A stretch of DNA of 5,513 nt from Filomicrobium sp. Its GTDB lineage: Bacteria > Pseudomonadota > Alphaproteobacteria > Rhizobiales > Hyphomicrobiaceae. Below, piece after piece: positions 1 through 5,474 of the stretch (the stretch's first letter is position 1; every line of letters begins with the position of its first letter). The notes under the pieces were generated by a model. That model searched no databases. It was given only the letters and a program-made list of their open reading frames with translations, and was not told the origin of the DNA. The stretch spans positions 1-5,513 of the forward strand of contig JAUWFF010000121.1 of NCBI GenBank assembly GCA_030607105.1, in the 5' to 3' direction. Made by a program: the position numbers and the translations under genes.

Positions 1-173
1 ACGGTGGTCAGCGCCTAATTCTCTTGGGAGGCGTCAATCTTGTCGTGCCACACGGGGCATTGAAGGGGCATCGCCTCGCCTTCGAAGCCGGCGCGCCCGT
101 CTATCAGGATCTCAACGGTCCCCAGATGGAAATGGACTGGACCTTTGCTGTAGGTTGGCAAAAAGCATTCTAG
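1..173 (+). CDS. 3' end of a probable outer-membrane beta-barrel protein (partial)
   Basis: An open frame enters from the left edge (first full codon at base 3) and ends at a TAG at 171-173, giving the last 56 residues of a protein. The visible part alternates hydrophobic and polar residues in strand-like blocks. It ends in DWTFAVGWQKAF, with a C-terminal phenylalanine and aromatics at alternating positions, which is the usual terminal-strand signature recognised by the BAM machinery for outer-membrane barrels. The piece containing APVYQDLNGPQ looks like the C-terminus of proteins loosely annotated as 'transporter' and related to the MetA-pathway phenol degradation barrels, but this is from memory. 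It lies 68 bases upstream of the PCuAC gene on the same strand, so a role in copper passage across the outer membrane is plausible but inferred. The exact family cannot be settled from this fragment. Confidence 0.6.
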   Translation, partial: GGQRLILLGGVNLVVPHGALKGHRLAFEAGAPVYQDLNGPQMEMDWTFAVGWQKAF

Positions 174-184
174 GGCCCTAATGC

Positions 185-215
185 ACGGACGCAGAGCTTT
201 CGGATCAGCGTCCGT
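185..215 (+). other. Intergenic stem-loop (8-bp perfect stem)
   Basis: ACGGACGC at 185-192 is perfectly complementary to GCGTCCGT at 208-215, with a 15-base loop between. It lies in the 68-base gap between the barrel gene stop and the PCuAC start. No T-tract follows (the next bases are AAACC), so it is not a standard intrinsic terminator. It could be an mRNA processing or stabilising hairpin, or a partial attenuator that sets different levels for the two genes. The structure is seen directly; the role is inferred. Confidence 0.5.
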
Positions 216-230
216 AAACCTCATGCAGCT

Positions 231-234
231 GGAG
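231..234 (+). promoter_or_regulatory. Ribosome binding site of the PCuAC gene
   Basis: GGAG ends seven bases before the ATG at 242. This decides the start. An in-frame TTG at 236 is also possible but would leave only one base between the GGAG and the start codon. Confidence 0.65.
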
Positions 235-241
235 ATTGGAT

Positions 242-790
242 ATGACGAACAAGCTTTCTGCCGCGCTCGCACTGGTGCTTACCGGTGTTGCCATGGTCGC
301 GCCGGGTCAGGCCCGGGCTGGGGACCAAGCGGCAGGCGTCAAAATCGAGAAGCCCTGGACACGAGTCACGCCGCCAGGCGCCAAGGTCGCAGCCGGCTTC
401 ATGACCATCACAAATACAGGGAGCCAGGCCGATCGCCTTGTTGGTGGCAGCGTCTCACTTGCCAAGCGGATCGAAGTCCACGAGATGTCGATGAAGGATG
501 GCGTCATGCGGATGAACGAGGTCGCCAATGGCATCGAGATCGCGCCTGGCGCCACCGTCGTTCTCAAGCCGGGCGGTTATCACCTTATGTTCCTGGGACT
601 CACCGCCGCGCCCAAGCAAGGTGAGCCCGTCAAAGGCAAGATGAAATTCGAAAAGGCCGGCGAAATGGCCGTCGAATTTACCGTTGCTCCGCTCGGTGCA
701 AAGTCGATCGGCGACGGCGACAAAATGACGGGTGGGCACGAAAAAGATGGAATGGATCACGGTAGCCATCATATGAATCACGGGAAGTAA
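242..790 (+). CDS. Periplasmic copper chaperone PCuAC
   Basis: A 182-residue secreted copper(I) chaperone of the PCuAC (DUF461) family. Members carry Cu(I) in the periplasm and help load the CuA or CuB centre of cytochrome oxidases, usually with a SCO protein. Residues 1-26 form a signal peptide: a basic start (MTNK), a hydrophobic core, and an A-R-A cleavage motif before G27. The mature cupredoxin-like domain carries the family's spaced His/Met copper site: H80 and M82 (VHEM), M91 (RMNEV), then H114 and M116 (YHLM). Residues about 160-182 form a flexible tail rich in His (166, 173, 176, 177, 180) and Met (162, 171, 178), likely a second metal-binding segment. The ATG at 242 is chosen because GGAG lies seven bases upstream. 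The SCO gene follows after 32 bases, supporting an operon. The gene order resembles the copper-starvation pcu operon of Bradyrhizobium as I recall it. Confidence 0.95.
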   Translation: MTNKLSAALALVLTGVAMVAPGQARAGDQAAGVKIEKPWTRVTPPGAKVAAGFMTITNTGSQADRLVGGSVSLAKRIEVHEMSMKDGVMRMNEVANGIEIAPGATVVLKPGGYHLMFLGLTAAPKQGEPVKGKMKFEKAGEMAVEFTVAPLGAKSIGDGDKMTGGHEKDGMDHGSHHMNHGK

Positions 791-809
791 CCGGCAAGAA
801 ACAGCCTCC

Positions 810-813
810 GGAG
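810..813 (+). promoter_or_regulatory. Ribosome binding site of the SCO gene
   Basis: GGAG with a nine-base spacer to the ATG at 823. It lies in the 32-base gap after the PCuAC stop, so the SCO gene has its own translation start within a probable shared transcript. Confidence 0.55.
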
Positions 814-822
814 CACGACAAG

Positions 823-1446
823 ATGGCAGCAAGAACGCTTTTATCCCGCATTAGGCTAGCGCTTTGGGGATTGGTTGCTCTTGCCGCATTCGTTGCTGGA
901 GCGCTCCTTCTCGGTCACTTACAGGAGGCCGCCCGTCAGGGCGCCTCTTTGCCTGGAGCAGCGCGTTTCGGCGGTGACTTCGAACTTGTCGATCACAACG
1001 GCCAGGCATTTTCGAGTGAGGCGCTGAAAGGCAAGCCGCACGCGATTTTTTTCGGCTTTACGCACTGCCCGGACATCTGCCCGACGACGTTATTTGAGAT
1101 TACCAAGCACCTTGAAGAGCTCGGTCCCAAGGCCAATGGGCTCAAGGTCTTCTTCGTATCGGTCGATCCGGCTCGCGACACTCCCGAGCATTTGAAGAAC
1201 TACCTGTCCGCGTTTGATTCGCGCATTACGGGGCTCACCGGTACCCAGGAACAAGTCGCCCGTGCGATAAAGGCGTATCGTGTATTTGCCGAGAAGGTGC
1301 CGACGGGCGATGACGACTACACCATGAATCACACCGCCATTGTTTACCTGTTCGACGGGCAGGGGACACTCGCCTCCACTCTGAGTTGGGAGGAGGACGA
1401 AAAGACCCGTCTCGCCAAACTCACGCGGCTGGCCGACCGGGGATGA
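823..1446 (+). CDS. SCO1/SenC family copper-binding protein, membrane anchored
   Basis: A 207-residue thioredoxin-fold protein of the SCO1/SenC (PrrC) family. These are inner-membrane-anchored periplasmic proteins that bind copper and/or reduce the CuA cysteines during assembly of cytochrome c oxidase. Residues about 13-33 form a single hydrophobic helix after a basic N-terminus (RTLLSRIR), giving an N-in anchor with the domain in the periplasm. The copper site is complete: C82 and C86 in THCPDICP, and the distal histidine H170 in the MNHTA segment. Other family landmarks are the FELVDHNGQ strand (53-61), the FFVSVDPARDTPEHL segment (110-124) and YLFDGQGTL near the end. The length is normal for bacterial members. 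It sits directly downstream of PCuAC, the expected partner for delivering copper to an oxidase. The start codon has a GGAG nine bases upstream. Confidence 0.95.
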   Translation: MAARTLLSRIRLALWGLVALAAFVAGALLLGHLQEAARQGASLPGAARFGGDFELVDHNGQAFSSEALKGKPHAIFFGFTHCPDICPTTLFEITKHLEELGPKANGLKVFFVSVDPARDTPEHLKNYLSAFDSRITGLTGTQEQVARAIKAYRVFAEKVPTGDDDYTMNHTAIVYLFDGQGTLASTLSWEEDEKTRLAKLTRLADRG

Positions 1447-1448
1447 CA

Positions 1449-1464
1449 CTGACAAACAAGTCAG
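1449..1464. other. Short stem-loop in the convergent gap
   Basis: CTGAC and GTCAG form a perfect 5-bp stem with a 6-base loop in the 31-base gap between two converging genes. It has no clean T-tract on either strand. It could contribute weakly to termination from either side, but such a short stem can also occur by chance. Confidence 0.25.
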
Positions 1465-1477
1465 CCACAGAGTCGGT

Positions 1478-2644
1478 TCACACCGCGACTGGTTCTTTCG
1501 CCGCCGGCACCGACGGCGGCTTCCTCATCTTTGCATCGATCAATTTTTGCCAGACGTCCCTGATCTTGGTGATGTCCTCGATCGGCTCGAACTCTTTGTT
1601 GCGCAATCTTTCGTCGATGAGGCAGTCGCGGAACACCAGGGAGACTGCACGCTGCCCGCTCAATCGGATCTGCAACTCCAGCCGCCGTGGCACGACGCTG
1701 AGCGCATCGTTGTCGCGCTCCTCCACAGCCGACGAAACAGGCTTTGCCGCATCCGCCCGAAACTCGGGGTCCTCAGGCGGTGAAACATCACTCGACCAGG
1801 TCAGCGAGACGATATCGTCGTACCGGAACAGATGCACGCGGGCATAAACGATCTTCTCGCTCCACAGGTCCACTGCCCCCTCGAATATCTTTAGGTTTTC
1901 TGGTCCGAAATTGAAGGCGGCCAGGCCCACCGGCGAGATCCGTGGGCGCCGGTCTTCGCCGATCTGGGTAAGAACGGAAAGCCCCTTTAGCCTTTCGGCT
2001 TTAGGAAACGTCTTCAAGATCATCGGATTGTCGAGCCGCTCCGGTGGAATCGGAATCTCTGATTTCGCCTTGTCGATCAGGCTGTTGAACTGCGTTGCAA
2101 TCCAATCGTCGATCCTCGGTTCAAGGTCCCCCGGCGCCACGGGAGGCTGGGAACCGCGCATCCAGTCGTAGAGGTAAGCGATAGCGGCAAGCCCCGCGAC
2201 AACCGACAGGCCCCAAACAATTCCATTGTGCGACAGCTCGAAAAACCAGAAGTCTCCGGCCGCGGCCGCCGCCACCAGAGCCAAGGGGAGGGCCCAGCTT
2301 TGCCAGATCGGCAGAGCTGCGATCAAGAGCAAAAGCAGCCCCGGCATCATGTACTGTTGAGCTTCGGTTTCTAAGATCTGCGGCCAGTCGACTTCCGGAG
2401 TGATCGTGTAACGAATGGCCGGTATAGCGGCGAGCACGAGGCCGGTCAGCGCCATCGCGGTGCGTATCGTCTTGACACGGCTGGTGAAGAACAGGTGGCC
2501 CTTATGCCTGGCATGCAATTCGCCGGTGAAGTACTGGGCTAGGAGCGGCTTGATATCATCCTTATCGCTGGACGGCGGTTTCGATCCACGTTGTGAATCC
2601 TGTGAAGATACGAACGCGGATGAAGTGTTCATGTTGCTACTCAT
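1478..2644 (-). CDS. Unrecognised membrane protein with C-terminal soluble domain
   Basis: I do not recognise this family. From the ATG at 2644 it has 388 residues. An in-frame GTG at 2674 would add 10 residues and an ATG at 2632 would remove 4; none has a convincing Shine-Dalgarno, so the start is uncertain. Residues 1-60 are polar and Ser/Asp/Lys-rich, probably cytoplasmic. Hydrophobic segments at about 61-77, 99-116, 117-135 and 141-160 suggest four membrane helices. The remaining about 225 residues are soluble. Within them, strand-rich blocks at roughly 240-285 (VGLAAFNF, LKIFEGAV, KIVYARVHLFRYDDIVSLTW) and 320-340, followed by a helix near 357-375, are reminiscent of a bacterial PH-like domain, where an F-x-Y-x-D-I segment is common; this is inference only. 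It converges on the SCO gene. The transcription unit is likely its own, since 150 bases separate it from the upstream dehydrogenase stop. Confidence 0.75.
   Translation of the reverse strand: MSSNMNTSSAFVSSQDSQRGSKPPSSDKDDIKPLLAQYFTGELHARHKGHLFFTSRVKTIRTAMALTGLVLAAIPAIRYTITPEVDWPQILETEAQQYMMPGLLLLLIAALPIWQSWALPLALVAAAAAGDFWFFELSHNGIVWGLSVVAGLAAIAYLYDWMRGSQPPVAPGDLEPRIDDWIATQFNSLIDKAKSEIPIPPERLDNPMILKTFPKAERLKGLSVLTQIGEDRRPRISPVGLAAFNFGPENLKIFEGAVDLWSEKIVYARVHLFRYDDIVSLTWSSDVSPPEDPEFRADAAKPVSSAVEERDNDALSVVPRRLELQIRLSGQRAVSLVFRDCLIDERLRNKEFEPIEDITKIRDVWQKLIDAKMRKPPSVPAAKEPVAV
1500..1532 (+). terminator. Possible terminator of the PCuAC-SCO transcript
   Basis: GCCGCCG at 1500-1506 pairs perfectly with CGGCGGC at 1514-1520 around a 7-base loop. 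The T-rich run TTCCTCATCTTT follows on the + strand. It begins 53 bases after the SCO stop codon. It lies inside the 3' coding end of the opposing gene, where the same bases encode a Pro/Ala-rich stretch, so the inverted repeat may be a by-product of GC-rich codons. The T-tract is interrupted, so efficiency would be moderate at best. Confidence 0.35.
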
Positions 2645-2674
2645 GAGGCACGCTCTATCGAGAAGTCGCTCCAC

Positions 2675-2794
2675 CCCGCTGTCACAGACAAAATTCAGTC
2701 GCGATCCGCAACAACAGGCTCAATGACATTCATCAGCGACGGGCTTCGAAATTACAGGTCAGCTTGTCGGGAACAAGGCGGCTATTTTCTGCCC
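2675..2794. other. Intergenic region between the dehydrogenase and the membrane protein gene
   Basis: No coding sequence is supported here. It should hold the end of the kdsB-pheA-dehydrogenase transcript and the promoter of the membrane protein, both on the - strand. Two small inverted repeats are visible: CTTGT/ACAAG (2763-2767 and 2773-2777) and CTGT/ACAG (2679-2687). Neither is followed by a T-tract, and I cannot point to a convincing -35/-10 pair. Confidence 0.4.
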
Positions 2795-3547
2795 TCACAC
2801 ACAGCGCCCGCCGTCGACCTCAATCGCAACCCCAGTGATGAATTCGGAAGCGGGTTCCGCCAGAAAGATCGCGGCATTGGCGATGTCCGAAGGCCGTGAC
2901 ATGCGCCCAAGCGGGATCGTTGCAACGAACTTTTGGCGATTGTCTGGCGTGTCCGGCCGCCCCATGAAGGATTCCAGCATCCCGGTTTCGCCGATGACCG
3001 GGTTAATGGCATTGACGCGGATTCTCTTTGGAGCCAGCTCGGCGGCAAGGGATTTTGTCAGTGTGATGACCGCGCCTTTCGAGCCGTTGTACCAAGTCAG
3101 GCCGGGACGCGGCCGAACACCGGCCGTTGAAGCGGTATTGATAATGACACCGCCGCCCCGCTTCTCCAACGTGGGAACCGCGGCCAGCGTCGTCAGATAA
3201 ATCGACTTCACGTTGACTGCGTAAGTTCGGTCGAATTCCTCCTCGGTCACTTCCTGCGCCGGTTTGTTAGCGTGGGTCGTGCCGGCGTTGTTGACGACAA
3301 TGTCCAGACCGCCGAAGTGTCCAACCGCCGCGCCGATCATCGCTTCGACATCCGCGCGCTTGGTGACGTCGCCACCTGCCGCGATCGCCTGATCCCCGAT
3401 ACCCGCGGCAACTTCCTCAGCTCCCTCAACGTCAAGGTCGGCGATGACCACCCGGGCCCCCTCGCGCGCGAAGGCCTCCGCAATTCCCTTGCCAAAACCT
3501 GACGCTGCTCCAGTAATTACGGCGACATTTTTGTCAAGTCGGCCCAT
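2795..3547 (-). CDS. Short-chain dehydrogenase/reductase (classical SDR)
   Basis: A 250-residue NAD(P)-dependent oxidoreductase of the classical SDR family, cytoplasmic, substrate unknown. The full motif set is present: glycine-rich cofactor loop TGAASGFG (12-19), D37 at the end of the second strand (an acidic residue here usually means NAD(H) preference), NNAG (86-89), N112, catalytic S140, and Y153 and K157 in YNGSK. The C-terminal half has the usual RVNAINP segment (177-183) and ends with ITGVAIEVDGGRCV. The start is the ATG at 3547, where a GGGGAAG lies seven bases upstream and the protein begins at the normal distance before the first beta strand. A longer frame to 3643 exists but would run 75 bases into pheA. 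It begins 19 bases after the pheA stop on the same strand, so it is probably co-transcribed. Such proteins are often loosely labelled 3-oxoacyl-ACP reductase or glucose dehydrogenase; sequence alone does not decide, and a link to phenylalanine or Kdo synthesis is not evident. Confidence 0.93.
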   Translation of the reverse strand: MGRLDKNVAVITGAASGFGKGIAEAFAREGARVVIADLDVEGAEEVAAGIGDQAIAAGGDVTKRADVEAMIGAAVGHFGGLDIVVNNAGTTHANKPAQEVTEEEFDRTYAVNVKSIYLTTLAAVPTLEKRGGGVIINTASTAGVRPRPGLTWYNGSKGAVITLTKSLAAELAPKRIRVNAINPVIGETGMLESFMGRPDTPDNRQKFVATIPLGRMSRPSDIANAAIFLAEPASEFITGVAIEVDGGRCV

Positions 3548-3554
3548 CCTTGCG

Positions 3555-3561
3555 CTTCCCC
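3555..3561 (-). promoter_or_regulatory. Ribosome binding site of the SDR gene
   Basis: GGGGAAG on the - strand, seven bases before the ATG at 3547 and just after the pheA stop. It supports the short start over the longer upstream reading frame. Confidence 0.5.
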
Positions 3562-3566
3562 GTAAA

Positions 3567-4517
3567 CTAGCGATGTCCTTGCATGGAGATCGGCGGAGCA
3601 TGCGCCACCATTTCCGCACGGTAGGGGCTCGCCCGGTAGGCACCGAGCAGCCGGACCTGGTTCGAGAAGAACGATAGCTCCTCCAGCGCCAGCTGCACCA
3701 TGCGCTCGGTAGGGTGGCCTTCTACATCGGCGTAGAACATCGTCGCGTTGAACGTCCCTTCCAGTTGGTAGCTTTCCAACTTGGTCATGTTCACACCGTT
3801 CGTCGCGAAACCACCCAGCGCCTTGTAAAGCGCCGCTGGAACGTTGCGTACCCGGAAGATGAAAGTGGTAATAATCGGTCCTTCGTCAGGTTCCGCGTCG
3901 TCTGGTTCTCGTGACAGCACCACAAACCGGGTCGTGTTGTGGACCTCGTCCTCGATATCGCTCTTAATGATCTCCAGCCCGTAAATTTTGGCCGACAGCG
4001 TCGTTGCGATCGCCGCGCACGAGGCATCGTTGCTCTCCGCGACAAGGCGCGCCGATCCTGCCGTATCAGCTTCTGGAATGGGCTTGATCCCAAGCTCTCT
4101 TAGCGTTTTGCGGCACTGTCCGAGCGCCTGAGTGTGGCTCAGGACCTTTTTCACATCCTCCAGTTTGGTTCCGGGTTTGACGAGCAACTGATGACGCACG
4201 CGCAGAAAGTGCTCGGCGACAATGTAGAGCTCCGACTCCGGCAATAGGTGATGAATGTCGGCGACCCGCCCGGCCACCGAGTTTTCGATCGGGATCATCG
4301 CATACGTCGCGTCGTCGGAGCGCACGGCCGCGATCGCGTCCTCAAACGTCGGACATGCGACGGCCTCCATTTCTGGGAAAGCTTCAGCGCACGCGACGTG
4401 TGAATTGGCACCTGGCTCGCCTTGAAAGACGACACGTTCACCAGGTCTGCTGCGGCCGTTTCCTATCTTACCCGACGGTAGCAACCCATCGTGTTTGGCA
4501 TCCGTCCTATTTGTCAT
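3567..4517 (-). CDS. pheA: Prephenate dehydratase (monofunctional, with ACT domain)
   Basis: A 316-residue enzyme that converts prephenate to phenylpyruvate, water and CO2, the committed step to phenylalanine. The catalytic region (about 28-210) shows VVFQGEPGANSHVA near the start, IPIENSVAGRV (75-85), LSHTQALGQC (126-135) and the essential TTRF motif (195-198). An ACT regulatory domain follows (about 217-294), containing ALYKALGGFATNGVNMTKLESY and FYADVEGHP. No chorismate mutase domain is present. The Phe-binding ESRP motif of the enterobacterial enzyme reads ESYQ here (248-251); alphaproteobacterial homologues commonly have ESYM-type sequences. The first about 27 residues are a polar extension before the first strand. 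The ATG at 4517 has no strong Shine-Dalgarno, and the only nearby in-frame alternative I see is a TTG at residue 12, so the N-terminus may be shorter than drawn. It lies 105 bases after kdsB and 19 bases before the SDR start, all on one strand. Confidence 0.96.
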   Translation of the reverse strand: MTNRTDAKHDGLLPSGKIGNGRSRPGERVVFQGEPGANSHVACAEAFPEMEAVACPTFEDAIAAVRSDDATYAMIPIENSVAGRVADIHHLLPESELYIVAEHFLRVRHQLLVKPGTKLEDVKKVLSHTQALGQCRKTLRELGIKPIPEADTAGSARLVAESNDASCAAIATTLSAKIYGLEIIKSDIEDEVHNTTRFVVLSREPDDAEPDEGPIITTFIFRVRNVPAALYKALGGFATNGVNMTKLESYQLEGTFNATMFYADVEGHPTERMVQLALEELSFFSNQVRLLGAYRASPYRAEMVAHAPPISMQGHR

Positions 4518-4622
4518 CTGGCACCCGGCACCGCCCCTGGCGAGCCTCCGCGGTGAAGGTTCTTGCGGGCGGTTTGAGAAAAGAGTTCAGTCAAGTGGCG
4601 CTCATCGCCGGCAGGTCCGCGA
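4518..4622. other. kdsB-pheA intergenic spacer
   Basis: A spacer of 105 bases without a gene. On the - strand it contains a TTGACT that resembles a -35 box, but no matching -10 at the right distance, so a separate pheA promoter is not established. I looked for a Phe-rich leader peptide and terminator pair that would indicate attenuation and found none. It contains AGAAAAGAGTT at 4577-4587 (+ strand), the inverted copy of a sequence next to the kdsB start. Confidence 0.4.
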
Positions 4623-5372
4623 TTAGACCTTTTCATCTGGATTCTCAAAGGCCTTGCGCGCGCGCTCTAGATCGGCGGGAGTATCGACACCCAACGGAAT
4701 GGTGTCAACGATCGCCACATCGATCCGCATGCCGTTTTCCAGTGCTCTGAGCTGTTCCAACCGCTCTCGCCGCTCCAGGGGCGAAGGCTTGAGCGCGACG
4801 AACTTCTCCAGCGCGGGGCGGCGATAGCCGTAAAGGCCGATATGGTGATAGAGAGGTCCCTCGCCGAACGGTGCAGTGGCGCGCGTGAAATACAAGGCCC
4901 TCAGTATGTTTGGCGCCTCGCTCGGCGTGCCGACAACTTTCACGACGTTCGGATTGTCCCGCTCGCTGTCGTCGAGAATTTCCGCAGCGATAGTAGTGAT
5001 ATTGGGGCCTGCATGCTGAAGCGGCGCCAGACAGGCATTGATGAGGCTCGGTTCCAGGGTGGGCAGGTCGCCTTGGACATTAACCACGAAGTCCGCGTCC
5101 CCTTCAGGATCAACCTTGTTGATGGCTTCAAACACGCGGTCGGAGCCGCTTGCATGGTCCTTGCGCGTCATGACCGCTTCACCCCCGGCGCGGCGAACAG
5201 CATCAGCGATTTCTTCAGCATCGGTTGCCACAACAACCCGTCCGCATTCCGCCATGTGCGCCTGCCGCCAGACGTGCACGATCATCGGTTCACCGCCGAT
5301 AAGGGCCATTGGTTTGCCGGGTAATCTGGAGGCTTCCATTCGCGCCGGAATAACTATCAGAACGCGTCTCAT
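4623..5372 (-). CDS. kdsB: 3-deoxy-manno-octulosonate cytidylyltransferase (CMP-Kdo synthetase)
   Basis: A 249-residue cytoplasmic enzyme that activates Kdo with CTP to CMP-Kdo and pyrophosphate, supplying Kdo for the lipopolysaccharide inner core. The length matches the family. Motifs run in order: the nucleotide-binding [14 protein letters not shown] (9-22), VVVATD (46-51), DHASGSDRV (72-80), NVQGDLP with the metal-binding D102 (98-104), the substrate-binding [10 protein letters not shown] (176-185), [18 protein letters not shown] (197-214) and GVDTPADLE (228-236), whose D230 is the likely second metal carboxylate. The ATG at 5372 places the first strand VLIVIPA at its normal position. A weak purine-rich AGAAAAGAG lies five bases upstream. 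It is the first gene of the kdsB-pheA-SDR set. In Rhizobiales I recall a divergent cytochrome c gene on the far side of kdsB; none starts within the remaining 141 bases. Confidence 0.97.
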   Translation of the reverse strand: MRRVLIVIPARMEASRLPGKPMALIGGEPMIVHVWRQAHMAECGRVVVATDAEEIADAVRRAGGEAVMTRKDHASGSDRVFEAINKVDPEGDADFVVNVQGDLPTLEPSLINACLAPLQHAGPNITTIAAEILDDSERDNPNVVKVVGTPSEAPNILRALYFTRATAPFGEGPLYHHIGLYGYRRPALEKFVALKPSPLERRERLEQLRALENGMRIDVAIVDTIPLGVDTPADLERARKAFENPDEKV

Positions 5373-5375
5373 ATC

Positions 5376-5386
5376 AACTCTTTTCT
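5376..5386 (-). promoter_or_regulatory. Purine-rich kdsB ribosome-binding region, half of an inverted pair
   Basis: Read on the - strand this is AGAAAAGAGTT, four bases... ending three bases before the kdsB ATG; its AGAG core is the only Shine-Dalgarno-like element. Its exact complement occurs in the same transcript in the spacer after kdsB (4577-4587), so the two could pair in the mRNA. The pairing is seen as sequence; any effect is inferred. Confidence 0.35.
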
Positions 5387-5450
5387 AATGACTTTGGAGC
5401 GGCCGCTAAAGATTGTGGCGTTTGGTAAGTCTGCCGGGTTCATCGCCCAT

Positions 5451-5474
5451 GTTAGCAAACACGTTAGCAAACAC
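5451..5474. repeat. Perfect 12-bp tandem direct repeat upstream of kdsB
   Basis: GTTAGCAAACAC occurs twice head to tail with no spacer. A related inverted element, GTTTGGTAA at 5420-5428, differs from the reverse complement GTTTGCTAA at one base. The repeat lies about 80-100 bases before the kdsB start in otherwise non-coding sequence. A short + strand frame starting with the ATG at 5449 reads through it for 19 codons only and is not a credible gene. It could be a pair of operator half-sites or a slippage duplication. Confidence 0.55.

Noticed and set aside
181..624. A 147-codon + strand frame starting at the ATG at 181
   Set aside because: It overlaps the firmly identified PCuAC gene in another frame, its translation is Arg/Gly/Trp-rich and low in family-like features, and it has no ribosome binding site.
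455..832. A 125-codon - strand frame opposite PCuAC
   Set aside because: It is antisense to the PCuAC gene, spans into the SCO start, and encodes no recognisable domain.
1090..1455. A 121-codon - strand frame opposite the SCO gene
   Set aside because: It is antisense to a protein with complete SCO motifs and is explained by codon bias in GC-rich DNA.
1386..1847. A + strand frame running from the SCO end across the convergent gap
   Set aside because: It overlaps the end of SCO in another frame and the opposing membrane protein; the translation is Ser/Arg/Thr-rich without domain features.
2763..2777. CTTGT/ACAAG hairpin as terminator of the SDR transcript
   Set aside because: The stem is only 5 bp and no T-tract follows on the - strand.
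3548..3643. N-terminal extension of the SDR reading frame
   Set aside because: The added 32 residues are Arg-rich, overlap the pheA coding end in another frame, and lie before the normal SDR start; the ATG at 3547 has a suitable ribosome binding site.
4518..4622. Phenylalanine attenuator upstream of pheA
   Set aside because: The only short frame there (ATG AGC GCC ACT TGA on the - strand) has no Phe codons, and there is no terminator with a T-tract.
4842..5324. A 160-codon + strand frame opposite kdsB
   Set aside because: It is antisense to a complete kdsB with all family motifs and has no recognisable features.
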